Positions 45,270 through 58,701 of a stretch of 64,000 bases of DNA are shown in pieces. The translations under genes were made by a program, and so were the position numbers. Within the stretch, counting starts at the first letter, position 1, and each line of letters opens with the position of its first letter. This DNA comes from Antedon mediterranea (lineage: Eukaryota; Echinodermata; Crinoidea; Comatulida; Antedonidae). The notes under the pieces are model-generated. The model saw only the letters and a list, made by a program, of their open reading frames with translations, was not told the DNA's origin and made no database searches. The stretch lies in the NCBI RefSeq assembly GCF_964355755.1, contig NC_092671.1, positions 16,649,501-16,713,500 of the forward strand. Reading direction: 5' to 3'.

Positions 45270-46119
45270 GTAAGTGGCCTACTTAAAAAGTAAACTTTTA
45301 TAGAGATTAGGAAAAAACAAAAGTTATTGCAATTGTTGAAACAATTTGAACTATTGCCAACCCGAATGTTCAGTTGTAACTATATTATTCTAGGAATACA
45401 TTCAAATGCTTAAATAGTAACTTGATAGTACAGTATGTATAATTGTGATGCAATTGGTTATTATAATTAATTGAAACATTGCTATAGATTTCAAATCCAC
45501 GTAATGTGTTTCTATGCTGAAATGAATTTAATAATAAATAAAAATAAGAGAGAGAGAGAAAGGAATTGACAACGAATACACAAGGAAAGTGTGTAAACGC
45601 AATAACAACAGTTCAACAATAATGATAAACCTAAACTAATATTATATTTGCAATAATTAATAGTAAACATGCCTTAAAATAAGAGTTATGAATAGTGAAA
45701 ATGATCTTGTTAGGTGCACTTCGCAATATCTGTTAAGGTTCTCAAATATCTTCACTAAATGGGAGAAAATTCTAATTTAGTGTGATTTTCGTTTTTCTTT
45801 GCATTGTCATTTTTTTTGGATTTGAAATAATGTTATTAACCAATCAATTATTAATGCTTATAATTACTGTGATACCTTTATTGGGTCACATTGCAATATG
45901 GAGAAGACTGAATTTAAAACAATAAACTCTATTATTTATCAACTACCATAATATTGCCATCATTTATGCTATGAAATTATATTTATAAACGATGAGTAAA
46001 TAAATGTGAATTGAATTGAATTGAATTTAGATGTACACTATAGGCCTAGTATTAGGCCAGGCCACTGCATTTTAGATGTACACAGTATATGCCTACTGCA
46101 TTTAAGATTTACACTACAC

Positions 46120-46559
46120 TAGTAGGCCTACTGCATTTGATATGTACACTAGTAGGCCTACTGCATTTGATATGTACACTAGTAGGCCCACTGCATTTGA
46201 TATGTACACTAGTAGGCCCACTGCATTTGATATGTACACTAGTAGGCCTACTGCATTTGATATGTACACTAGTAGGCCCACTGCATTTGATATGTACACT
46301 AGTAGGCCCACTGCATTTGATATGTACACTAGTAGGCCTACTGCATTTGATATGTACACTAGTAGGCCTACTGCATTTGATATGTACACTAGTAGGCCTA
46401 CTGCATTTGATATGTACACTAGTAGGCCTACTGCATTTGATATGTACACTAGTAGGCCTACTGCATTTGATATGTACACTAGTAGGCCTACTGCATTTGA
46501 TATGTACACTAGTAGGCCTACTGCATTTGATATGTACACTAGTAGGCCTACTGCATTTT
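46120..46559. repeat. 30 bp minisatellite, about 14-15 copies
   Basis: Unit CTGCATTTGATATGTACACT then AGTAGGCCTA (some units GGCCCA). Period 30 keeps long frames open on both strands. Each unit carries the TAGGCCTA palindrome or its one-base variant. Less regular half-units lie at 46030-46119. Confidence 0.97.
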
Positions 46560-47457
46560 AACAATCATGTCTGATCTTGTTTCCACATTTTAAAATTAAT
46601 TTTACTCTCTAACAAAATCTGCTGAATCTCGATTCTGACGAAAAGAAAAGCTGGAACGTGTTTAAAGTGTTCATGACAGTCAACGGATTCAAATATTAAA
46701 TATATAATTAAGATCAAATGAGTATACCCTATTTCTTTCCTTATTCTGTCAAACTCTATACAATATGTTGGAATGATTGGCTCTTATTACTTTCAGATGT
46801 CTTATGTCATAAAGTACGTAAACTTAAGAATTGGACAAGTGTATATTCATTTTATTATTTGATGGTGATTAATGTGTTCATTTTTAAATGTTATGTAAGC
46901 ATAGAACGCGTATATAGCCGACACTGTTTTTAATGATGCCAAGTATATAATAGCAATATGTAATTTACATTTTTAACGTGAACATGCTGTAGTTTTTACT
47001 GTCATTATTGCAGAACTTTAGATTTTGATATTTAGATTATAAAGTACCGTAACTGAATTATCTTTTCTCTATCTTTGTTAAGATACTCGCACTAAAAAAG
47101 CAAGGGTTGGATCTGGAGGACATCCGACCGTGGACGAGTTTGAACATATACTTAAAACTGTAGGCCTATTTTGCGAATAAGTTTTAGTTTAAGTCAGATT
47201 GGCTGGCCTTAGTGATTTATTTAAAAACACTGTATACAATTATGACTGAACTACCTCTCCTACATGTTTATCTTCTTTTCACTTTCAAAATGTTATTTTC
47301 TTTTTTTTTAAATTGTACAGGTTCATTAGATACACCTTAAAATAGAATAGTTTCAATATTAGGCCTGTACATTGGCCTATTTATTATATTACAATGCAAT
47401 TTGTTTTTCTCTTTCTCAATTAAAACAAACTATAATTATAATGTTTTTATGGCTATA

Positions 47458-47642
47458 AGCTTGGTTCCCACTAGAACGTAACGCAAGGACGTAAACGCAA
47501 CGCATGCGTTTTAACCAATGACAAGCGAAGTTATAGACAGTTACCGGTAGCAATCACAAGCGAATAAGCCATCGCTTGTGATTGGTCAATTCACTTGCGT
47601 TGCGTTACGTCCTTGTGTTGCGTCGCTAGTGGGAACCACGCT
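47458..47642. mobile_element. MITE, GGTTCCCACTAG family
   Basis: Ends AGCTTGGTTCCCACTAG and CTAGTGGGAACCACGCT form about 17 bp TIRs. Inner inverted copies GTAACGCAAGGACGT / ACGTCCTTGTGTTGC and AATCACAAGCGA / TCGCTTGTGATT. Flanks ATA and TTA suggest a 3 bp TWA-type duplication. Confidence 0.8.
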
Positions 47643-47683
47643 TTACGAAGATTACGGTACGGTATTTCGCAAATAATGTATTA

Positions 47684-47835
47684 AGCCGATTTTCCACTAG
47701 GCGAATTTGTTCGCGCGAATCGAAAGCGCCAGCTTGTACGCATGTGTATTCCATCTTCCAAATCCTACTCTACGCATGCGTATTAGCTGACGCCTTCGAT
47801 TCACGCGAACAAATTTGCCTAGTGGAAAATCGGCT
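47684..47835. mobile_element. MITE, AGCCGATTTTCCACTAGG family, with perfect TTA duplication
   Basis: Left end AGCCGATTTTCCACTAGGCG and right end CGCC-type mirror CCTAGTGGAAAATCGGCT, about 35 bp of near-perfect inverted repeat including CGAATTTGTTCGCGCGAAT. TTA on both sides (47681-47683, 47836-47838), as in PIF/Harbinger elements. Confidence 0.85.
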
Positions 47836-49185
47836 TTACAAACTAATAAAACATGCGTATAATACATGTATGTATACATAAAAGAAAGAAGGCCTACTAC
47901 GTTAAGTGACACTTTAGGATAATATGTCTAACATTCTAATGTACGGTACTATTATCATTTTATTATAATATTATTCCTCAGAATACATTAAATTTATATA
48001 TTTCTACTGAAGTATATCGGTAGCTTTAAAGTAAGATGAGGGTTGGTAAGTAAACTTGTATATTCTACTTGTAACGCGTTCGGGTAAGGTGGCAACACTT
48101 ATGTGACGAATTATAGGGTCAAAGTACTTACTAAAACATCTGAACCATGTTAACAATACTAGGATTATGCTTAGAGTATAGTGATTGTTAAAAGTGTTAC
48201 ATTTAAAAACACTCGTCAATGCACTCTGATCGCCTTATCACAGTTTTAACAAGAAATGTTATTTCTCACCTGAAATATTGTTTAGGTATTAAAAGTATTT
48301 TGATTTAAAATGGCGATATGTCTTTAAATGGAGTAAAGGTCTCTATAAAAAAATAAATATTGGTGTCTCAAAGGAGGGGTTGTACAAGGAAGGTGTTATT
48401 CTATAGCTAAATTACAACTCCTTAGTTTTAACATGTAAATAAATAATAATATTAGATAGTAGGCCTACGAGATAAACCTTGAGCTACCGGTGCTTAGTCA
48501 TCAGTATGTCTTCACCGTCCCCTTCGTTTTCCAGTTTCCCGTTGACCCCTGTTCCATTCGTCCGTATAAAGTCTAGTCAGGTTGTGTTTTGTCTGGTGTT
48601 ACAGTAATACTCTTCCAATAATAAACTCCCTGTTTTCGTTTGGGTTATGTTATAGAACTATTCATTTAAAGATCTTCATTTTTTAAAAGAGTTTTCCTTC
48701 GAAAGTATGATTTTAAAATTTTATTTATTTTGTTCCACGTCACTGAAAACACACTTTAATTCACGATATTTTGATAAAAAAAAGACATTTTTTCATAGGA
48801 CTTCATACTAGAAAGAATAATTACATTCTATTATCATAAACGTTAGAAATTCAATATTTTGATATCTTAACAGGAATTACCATCATCTCTTCTGATCATT
48901 TTAGTGTTGATGGAATCCCATGTGTCGCTTTCTTAATATCATACGTTTTACTTTCATTTTTCAAACAAAAATAACATTTTAGATGTTACATTAAAAAATA
49001 TAAGGCGATTCTGCATTTTATCAGTGTAAATATCCATTTTCTAATCAAATACCTGTATCTTTTTTATAATCTGTATGTTTTGCTAGTTTCCAACATAGAC
49101 TTTGTAATCAAATGCCTTTAACTTAGGCCTATCACTTTTTTATAATCCGTATGTTTTTTTATCATTCATGTAACGTTTTTTGTTT

Positions 49186-49430
49186 GTTTTTTTTACCATA
49201 TCTAATGAGGGTGATCCATCCAGCAATTGCTGATCATTAGGGACCCTCAGAGGTTCACAAGACAAACATTATACACAAGATGCTCTACATTAACAAAGTC
49301 TTATTACAAGTCTTTGGGAGTGGAGTTGTAATTTTGACCTTGGAAAAAATCCTGACATGTTACAGGACTTGAAACCAGGACCCTTGGAGTGGTAGCCAAG
49401 CATTATAACCACCAAGCCACAACTCCACTC
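49186..49430 (-). mobile_element. tRNA-derived SINE, same family as 26395
   Basis: On the minus strand: box A region TGGCTTGGTGGTTATAATGC, box B-like GGTTTCAAGTCC, body CAACTCCACTCCCAAAG, and a 3' end ATATGGTAAAAAAAAC. The bodies of the two copies align around the CAACTCCACTCCC block. Confidence 0.65.
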
Positions 49431-51245
49431 AATCCTTATTATCTGTTTGTTCTGCTATTTTCTTGTATAGATACTGTAACTAAACATCATCATATAGATA
49501 CATAATTAAATACATGCATCACTGTTTTGCTGTAGGAGAATTGATTGTTAATTTTTGTATTAGTCTGTAATTGTATTTTTTTGTAATGTATTAAAATAAA
49601 AAAGATTGAAAAAAAAATTATCCATTTTCAAAATGATTTTGACCAAAGTCAAACGAAATGTGATGTTAATATAAACAATTTAAAAATAAGTAACACAACC
49701 TTAATATACCTCAATGCGTTCCATGACACATAGACCTACAGTAATTTATTTAAACATTACGCGCGCACTGGAGTTGAAGCACAAACTAATAAAGAAGTTT
49801 AAACTAAAGTTACTATTGCAAATAGTTCGTCATCATGCATTAAAAAACCTATAAGAAAATTATGCGTGCGAGTAATAATATCACTATTAGATTATGTGTC
49901 ATGAACTGCGTCCTTGATTGCAGAATTAATTCCACAAAATCGAGCAAGATTTTCTTTGTTTAAAAATAATAGTAAACCATCTCTTCGATGTGAATCATCA
50001 CTGTCTTATTATTGACTACAATTCTAGTTCATGTTTCTTTAATGTCATCAATCTTGAAACCCACCGCTCTACCGGTTTTGCTTCTTATCTCTAATCAAAA
50101 TACCGTTTTACTAAGCCTCCCCTTTCCTGAGTGGAATTACATGAAGGGGTTGCGTGATTCAACTATAAGAATCATCGCAAACCGCTTTCATCTAATTTGT
50201 TTATTGACCATCAACAAAGTTTGTGTTTCCCGGGGGTTGGGTTTTGGGGAGGATAGGCCTTAATTTCGTGGTTCACCATATACACAATGGTACTTACAGT
50301 AATAACTAATATAGGCAAATAAGGAAATAATTACGATAATGATTTTGAAACAACCGCAAACCAAACAGATTCTAATTTATGCGTTATATTAACTTGCGGC
50401 AAATTAATTAAGTGTGTTGAATACTATACGTACTATAATACACGCGTTTATTTTTAAAACACGGCGTTCAAATGGGGCTCACAAAAACCCGGTGCACACT
50501 GAATAATAACACGCGAAGCGACACGCGTCAAGCTTCAGATCGCGAGAAGCTTGAAAAAGTTAGACCATCGCGAACATGCATTTTAATGCACATTTTTTAT
50601 TTTACTTTTAAAATTAAGGAAAGGCAAGCTGAAAATAATTCTATTATAAAATAGCCAATAAAAACACAAATTAACATTTTTATGTTAATAGTTAGATAGG
50701 ACTAAAAACTCGTTTGTGCTTCGAATTGACGATTAGGCCTATACCTCCAAAGTAAATTTGGTGTCTCTAAAAGTCGGTGTGGTCGATTCTAAGGTGGTAT
50801 TTCATCAAAGCAGAAGAGGTATTTTAAAAAGGCAACGTCCAAAAAATAACTGATACCAGTTTGGAATTTTTTCCGACTAATTCCGATATTCGTAAAGGCA
50901 TATTAGAATTATGTGACTTGATTTTATGATATGGTATTTCAGATAAGAGTGCCTGCACCTTATTTTAAAACAAATATTACCCTTAGGGCTAATACTTAGC
51001 AATTAGATTATCGTGAAATTGGAAATAAATAGGATATTGTCGCGAATCAATTCTGATTTAATTCCCTTCCTGGCAGTCCAACTTTATTTTAACGAAGTGT
51101 AACTATCAATAGACTCGTTGAATGTGACAATAAACAAATGTTTTCTTGTTGTCCGGCGGCTGAGTTGCAGGTGTGAGCAGTTATCGTGGAACGTAGAATA
51201 TTGCAACCGTACGTGTAGCCGTGTAACGGTATACCCTTGGGTTCA

Positions 51246-51310
51246 AAGACCAAAAGCTTGGTTCTAGGATGCAAAGCAAGCTGCCGCTTGTAATTAGTCA
51301 AATCGCGTTT
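51246..51310. mobile_element. Fragment of a GGTTCCCACTAG-type MITE
   Basis: AGCTTGGTTCTAGGATGCAAAG ... TTGTAATTAGTCAAATCGCG resembles the left half of 47458-47642. Eroded and short. Confidence 0.4.
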
Positions 51311-51499
51311 GCGTATTCGTAATTTATTTGCGTTATTTGGGTAAAGAGTAGGCTAAGTATCGCGCTTGAATCGTATCATTTCACGTGCGTTGGATAATGC
51401 GGAACGAATTCAACCTTACGCTACGAAACATAGATATGAAAATTTGAAATATGTGACATGTCTAGGTGTAATTACAAAAAAATGACGTGGTGGTGTTTA

Positions 51500-51638
51500 A
51501 GCCGATTCCCACTACGCGAATTTATTCGCTCGAATCGAAAGAGTCAGCTTATACGCATGCGTTTAGATGGATTTGGAAGATGGAAAAATTAAATACGCTT
51601 GCGTATAAGCTGGTAGAAAGCTAGTAGAAAATCCCCTT
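51500..51638. mobile_element. MITE, AGCCGATT family, right end eroded
   Basis: TTA|AGCCGATTCCCACTACGCGA then ATTTATTCGCTCGAATCGAA, as in 47684. Internal TACGCATGCGTT and GGATTTGGAAGATGGA match. The right TIR is reduced to CTAGTAGAAAATCCCC. Confidence 0.7.
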
Positions 51639-53429
51639 TGGGACTACATTATAACACTTTCCCCTTATACTATAATATTCCAGGGGAATTGCATGCCATA
51701 CGCACAACCAAAATGCTGTAATGAAACCTAAACTGACGCTATACTGGCTCCGTACACCCATCATCTACTTGATCTTAGCACGTATGAGACCGCCTATGTT
51801 GAGATTTTAATAACCTACGAAACTAATTTGTGATTGTTATAGTTTCCGCACGTGGAACCGCACGCTGTTTGGTTGGCCTCTATGACAGTAGTTAACTTAT
51901 TTCTGAAATTCTTCACAATGGTTCCTCTGCAATGTACTATTTAAATATAATTTTAGGTGACAGTTAATACACTAATCTAAGAATCGGGATCGCCTCATAT
52001 TTCAATCAAAATAATTTGATATTTAAGAATGTCTTCTTAAATAGAGGGGCATATTGCAAAGTAGAAAATACATGTTTTTAATTTACAATATTATCTCATA
52101 AATTGTGTGTTTGCGGTGTGACTGAAAACCGTATTTTTTTTCTATCTTAACATCTTAATTAATTTAAGCAATACAAATTAGAAACGGAGAATGTGTAGCA
52201 AAATGTTAATTTTTAAGAAGGCCGAAACATGATTATTTTAATGTTTAAATTTAAAATTATTATGGAAAGCACGTGAATACACATCGTCGGATTTCCTTGA
52301 GTAAATGCGAGTTAATTGTTAATTAATATGGTTGTCAACATAATCACACAATCACACAGCTACCGCGCCTTGAACTTGAAATTAAGACTTTACAAGGAAC
52401 CGACAAGTTGATACGTCGCGTGATGGATAATTCGTCATACGGCCTAGTATTGCGTCCCGTATGCGTCATGGGATTACTGTCCCCCGTAGGTCCGATTTTT
52501 GAATCGGTGAATCGATGAATCGTTTGTCTAGCACTCGTAAGCTTCTTCTTATCTGTGAGCAATTCAATTACATAGCCTGCAATACATGGTATCGTACGAT
52601 ACATTATATCGGGGCATGTTATACTGTATATAGGATGTCTGTGACCCAAAACGTAGAGTTTAAATTAATTGGGTACTGTATTAAAATATATGTTTCGTAA
52701 CCTGTATCTCTTTTATCCTCGCCGTTAAGATTATGAGATGTCCAATTTTGTCCAACATTGTGTCGTTTATGTCAATTAGTGCAGAAATGTTATATAACAA
52801 CATTTTGTACTTGCACTAAACCGTATAGTGTAGCCGTGTACAAAAATATATCGTAAATTATTCTGGACGGGAGGTTGATACATTATGTTATTACCCGTCC
52901 GATTGTTATGTTCATGCGAGCAAATTATATTGAGCGAATAAAGACCTTGTGATATATACCTCTTAGACTGACAATCACCAATTCTGGTAAATAGACCGCA
53001 GGTGAACGTCCTTTCATAATAATTACTGTAATATTATATTTTAATTAATCAATTACACCAACCATGATTTTCTAGGCGTTACACGACGCATTTAACGGGG
53101 ATGCGACGCGGTGTACAAGCAATCTCTGTCATATCGAATACAGATTAACCGTTTGATTCCTTCTACATATACGCGGTAACCGGTAGGGTCAGACTCTAGG
53201 TTAATACTAAGTGTAACATGGATGTATAATTACAGTACAACTTTATGAGGCAACTCGTGCTATGTGGTTTAAGTATAAACTCTAAATTGCTTACAACATG
53301 ATACTTGTCAACTACTTTTGTAAAGAACAGGCTGATTATTTTTATCCTATAGGCCTAATTCACCGTTGCATTCCTCCCATCTAAAAAATATTAGGTAGTG
53401 CATTAAATCAAACTAGAGTACAGTAGTAG

Positions 53430-53700
53430 GCTACTGTAAGCAGATACTTGACGACAGCGCAGTATTAAGCACATTCGACGACTGCGCAGCGCTACAAGCA
53501 TATTTTGCCAACTGAATAGCGATACAAGCACATACTTGCCGACTGCGCAGTATTACGCATGCACTTGACGACTGCGCAGAACAAGCAGATACTCGACGAC
53601 TGCGCAGTACTATAATCAAATACTCGGCGACTGCGCATTACTACAATCAGATATACTTGTAGACTGCGCAGTACTACAAGCAGATACATCATTTCAGTAT
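53430..53700. repeat. Degenerate ~31 bp minisatellite rich in GACTGCGCAGTA
   Basis: About eight diverged copies of a unit like CGACTGCGCAGTACTACAAG followed by CAGATACTTGA. The CTGCGCAG core is best conserved. No coding role evident. Confidence 0.85.
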
Positions 53701-55245
53701 TTGAAATAAAATTGTAATTCAGACAAAATGCAACAATTTCAAGCATTGCTGCGTCATTGTAACTTAGTCAGTCTGTTGATTAAGAATTTCACTAAGTGGC
53801 GACTTTGAGCCTTTATTTTAATGATTTGACTAAACCGTCACGGATGAACCAATCAACGAGTACTTGTAACACTGTATCCTCCACTTAAATCGTCAGAATA
53901 AGAGAAATTACGTGTATGGCCTTTTTTAGGTCGATGAAAAAGTACGGGTGAAAAAAAAAGTTTAACGATTTATAAAGTTAAAATTAATTAATTAATTTTA
54001 AATTATGACATTGTGTCAGAAGCAATTCTTGAACACGAATCGGGTTAATCTCGCATTAGCAACCTCTTGTTTCACTACGCGCTACTAGACTACACGCCAA
54101 TTCAATCCAAATGTTATGAAATAATATGCGCAGAATAATCGTTGGACTCAATAGCTACGTAGTCGCTTGTCGCGTCTGAACGGCCGTTTATGACATCTTT
54201 TGCAACAAGCAAAAGAAATATATTTGCAATATTTATTAAAAACAACGAAATTCTAAATTCTATTTTATATTTATTTTAAATATTGTAACACAATTTTTAG
54301 ACATACCAATTTTATTTATTTTTCATTTGTAAGCCTATATTATGTTTATTTTGTATATTAAGAAACTTGTAAAGCGCTGCCAGATAAGTTGAGCAAAGCA
54401 GCAGGATCAGGAACCCTCCATCAGTCAACGAATTAAGCACACAGTCGTTGTAATAACGATAAGTCTACATATACCTTCCCAAGCGAATTGGTGTCATTTC
54501 TTAATTTTGGGATACGATTGAATGTAGCATTCTTTCAATAGATAAAAATCTTGATTATCCAGGGTTGCTTATATAATCATAGCTACTTTCTTAACATATT
54601 TTGATTATACCATGCTCGGCATGCTGTATGTGAGTAGGCCTGTTGCAGTTTTTATCATTTCCATATTTTTTAATAGACAAGACTCGATTTATATTATGAT
54701 TTCAGCCGATGTAATATTCTTATCTTACATGTACAGTCGAGTATCGGTCTGGTTTGGTCTGAGCTAGAACGAAGTAAACTATTTAGGAACGAACACATAC
54801 AAGTTGACGCGTGCGAACAAAAAGTGTACGCGTGTGTACGCGCGCGTAACAATGTGTGTCTTTTTTGTGATATCACTGAGGATTTGTTTCCCACTTTAAG
54901 TCCACTTGATGGATCAACTGATAACATCAAAGCTGTGCCTAAACACAAATATCACAAATAATTTTGGTAAAACAACTATCACAACTCCATAATTCGTTTT
55001 ACAAAAAACTTTGTTTTGTTTCCCCTATCTAAAATGAATAAACCAGTAAGCACGAGAAGCTCCACCCTTAACTCATTGAAATAAATTAGGTGGAAGTTTA
55101 AAAACCACCAACTTAATTAAACAATGAATTAAAACTTTCCTACGTGGTTAGATTATGTGACATATCGTGGTCTGTGCTTGTACACTCAAGTTAATTCTTG
55201 CACGCGATGGGGGTGTACAGTCTGAAGTATCCCCAAATTTCTTAA

Positions 55246-55478
55246 AGATGTATTGTACTCCCCCCCCCCACCCCCCCACACACACACACAGAACATGAAA
55301 AATGAAGGTCAATTAAATCACACTTTGAATAGGTTATTTGTAGTTTTAATAAAGTTAATCCCTTCCGTAAAAAAAACATGACAAAATAAATGGTCAAATT
55401 TAACCAAAAACCAATGGCAGCCAATTTGACTATTTTTTGCTTTAAATTACAGTTTTTTTCAGGGGGGACAATACATCT
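55246..55478. mobile_element. MITE, AGATGTATTG family, TTAA duplication
   Basis: TTAA|AGATGTATTG at the left and GGGGGGACAATACATCT|TTAA at the right. The internal AATAAAGTTAATCCCTTCCG region matches the other copies. A C-run and (CA)n tract at 55261-55290 lie inside its left arm. Confidence 0.8.
55260..55290. repeat. Poly-C / (CA)n microsatellite
   Basis: A run of C residues interrupted by single A residues, then six CA repeats, inside the MITE's left end. Confidence 0.95.
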
Positions 55479-58400
55479 TTAATACAGTAAATAGGAATAT
55501 CTCTAGTATTTTCTTTTATACATCGTGTTATATTTACTGATGATTTTATTTGGTGAATGATTATTTTCATATGGAAGCTGAATCAAAAGGACACCCACTT
55601 TTTGAATGGTACTTCGGATATTTTACGCATATCAACTGTAGGACTAACTGACACGTTTTCATCATTTAAATACGTTTATACAGTTATTACCGGTATTCAA
55701 TAATAAAGAAATTTAAATTGTCAAATTATCAGCGGATCAAAACATTTTCTAATTTGCAATATTTTTTATCTTCACCTTGTATCTTAAAAGTCACGAATTT
55801 TAAAGCAAGTTTATTATCGGTATTCTAAAATTAATGTTTCTTTCGATTTTCTCGGTTCAAAAACATCACGTTTGTCTTGAAAGAAATTCCGTTTTGGAAA
55901 GAGGAAGTTGAGATGAGTCGTACTTCCGACATGTTTGATACTTCAAATAATGTTAGTGTATACACAACAAGTTTACAGCGACTATTAGCACTACAAGTGT
56001 AAGTATCATAAGCCATGATGTACAGTAGGCCTATACCTTACAATGATCCAGCTCTCAAAATATTAAATCTCTATTTTTATGGTCATGTAGGCCTAACTCA
56101 AATTCAATCATTAAGTCATGGATTTTCTTCCTAACTTCACAATTATATTAAAAAAACATCGACAATATATATGTGGTAACCGCAAAACCTTATCTGTTTA
56201 CTAAATCCACTATCAACTATAGATACATTGAAAAATAATATTCTTTTGAAAACCATATTTAGATGATTATTATGTAAGTAGGTTACAGTGTCAGTGTAAG
56301 AACATGGTCAATGTACTACCTGTTACACATAGGCCTATAGATTCGGTCACAAATCAACATCCAATTACCACCCACTTATTCCAAGTATTATGTTTTAATG
56401 ATGTCAGATTAAATACAAAATAAAATCATTTAAGACGATAATGCTTGTTTTTTTAGACATCGAGGCGTACAATAAAATGGCGTGTAACGTCACGATGTAC
56501 CTATAAATCAAAACCACACTAACATACGGGATGTTGATGATTCTCATGGGCCTAGGTAAAACGCGCGTTCAAGAACGGGGCTGCTTCTATTATTATCGTA
56601 TGGCACAACTGTAAATACCGTTAAAATAATCTAATAAAACGTCATCGTTGTTAAAACTTAATAAACTCGTACCACACACTTTGTTCAACATGTCGTAGTT
56701 AACTAGAATCTCAGTTTATTACTACCGTTTTTCATTAATGCTGATGTTTTTATTTTAATGTTACGTGTGTGTTTACCGGAAGAAAGTTGATAGGTTTCAT
56801 TATCCAGTCGTTTTACATTAATAATAATGAGAGAAGGCTAGAAAGCAGACAGGAAGTACAATTAATTAATGTTGCTTCATCCCTGACCATGTTTTGTTTG
56901 TCATCAGTATATATATATATCTCTTTTAATGCTAAATATCATAAAATAAATAAATAATGATACAAAATTAATTAAAAGTGATTGAAAATGACAGGTTAAA
57001 TAACGTTTAGTGGTACGGTTCCCAAAACATGGAAATAAAAGAGTCCGTTGGCACCGATAGTATACCATAGAGAAATCATGGGTACAGTAAACGTCAAATT
57101 AATTTCACCGCATCGATTTTCATTGTTACCACATATTAAATTATTTTTTTTTTACTTTTTTATTTTTGCTTTAGTCACTTATATGACCGTTAATAACCTC
57201 TGGCAAAATAACGTGCATCCCATTGTTACTGATTTGCATGGGAATATTCTATCATGATGATAAAGATTTCGCTTCAATCAATATACCGAATACCATCGAA
57301 TAATCCAAGCATGTAATATACCACAAACATACTACCGATATGTTTGGAGTAGCCTACATTTTGTTATTAGTGCCATTTTAACGAAATTATTTATACACGA
57401 GTTCTTACTGAAATGTGGTCATATCTTTATATTTCTGTATGTGTTCTGAGACTGTGAAGACATTTAAAGATATGACTATCAGGACAGTAGTCAGATCAAA
57501 CGTTTTCAAAATTCACACAGATTTATAAAATCATAACAATGTTTTAACGAGTTTAAAATCCGTATTATATACCGTAATGTACACTTTTCAAAAAATATAG
57601 CTATAAGTTATTTACGGTATCTATTATCGTATCGTTTGTAATTAATAAAGTAGGTAGCTTCATTGGTGGCTGCCGTGGGTCCGTGGAGGGCCTAATCCGA
57701 ATTTCTTCAGTTTCCCGTTAACCTAGAAACAAATATTAATACCTTTACCTTTTACATGTTTGGTTACCAATCACAAACTAAACTAAAATAATGGCATTAG
57801 TTAACTAAGAAGATATCTTATCGCCAAAAAAGACTGATAAATACTTATTGAAGAATGTCGGAACTATAACAGTAACAATCTGATTAAAAAACGTTTTTTC
57901 TTGCCAGCAGAAACAGGCCCTATCATAGTTTGAGGTATGCTTAGTTACTGTACAAAAGTGAGTACTTGAATGAACATCAAAAGTTGCTCAAAAAGGAGCT
58001 ATTGTTGGTTTGATTGGTAAGAAACTAAGTAGAGCGCATCAAGACATAGTCAGTCATGGATAGGACAGCTAGACGTGTAGTAATTGTATATAGAATAATA
58101 GATAAAGGACAATGTGGAGGTTTAAGAAATATATGAATACGAAAAGGAGCTTAGGAAGCTGTGTATTCCAGTAACCTCTCGTAAAAGCGGATAACGAAAC
58201 ACTTCAGACCTTTTCAAGGAGATAAATAGAAATAAAAATCAAGTCAATAGGTAGATATACATTCAGATTAGACATGTGTAATTGAGTTTAATCCCTTCAA
58301 ATTGGTAGAATGGACTGTAAAAAGCACAACAAAAGACATTTCTTGGGAATCTTTTTTTTTAATTGTGACGTTAATTTAAGAGTTTCGTAACAGGTGATCA

Positions 58401-58555
58401 TCCTGGTCATCTACAATAAGGAGGGACATATATCATACTTGGGTATGCCCATCTTTAAGGAGGGACACATGTATCATACTTGGGTATGTCCATCTTTAAT
58501 TGTCAAAATATATAAAAACTATTTGTATTACAACTCATCCCGTTTTGTAGCCTAA

Positions 58556-58701
58556 AGCTCTGTCTACATTATCAAACTTTATGTGACCAAAAATGTGATG
58601 TGCCCATATATGGATATGATGATATCATATCACTACCATATTTAGGTATATCAATACCATATTTGGGTACATCAAACTAGTTTGGCAGTGTAGATAGAGC
58701 T
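58556..58701. mobile_element. MITE, AGCTCTGTCTACA family, perfect TAA duplication
   Basis: TAA|AGCTCTGTCTACATTATC at the left and GTAGATAGAGCT|TAA at the right. The internal ACTACCATATTTAGG / ACCATATTTGGGTACATC is a partial duplication. Best preserved of three copies. Confidence 0.85.

Noticed and set aside
46089-46574. Four open frames of 139-161 codons in the 30 bp repeat
   Set aside because: Artefact of a stop-free 30 bp tandem repeat; no start context, domain or flanking exon.
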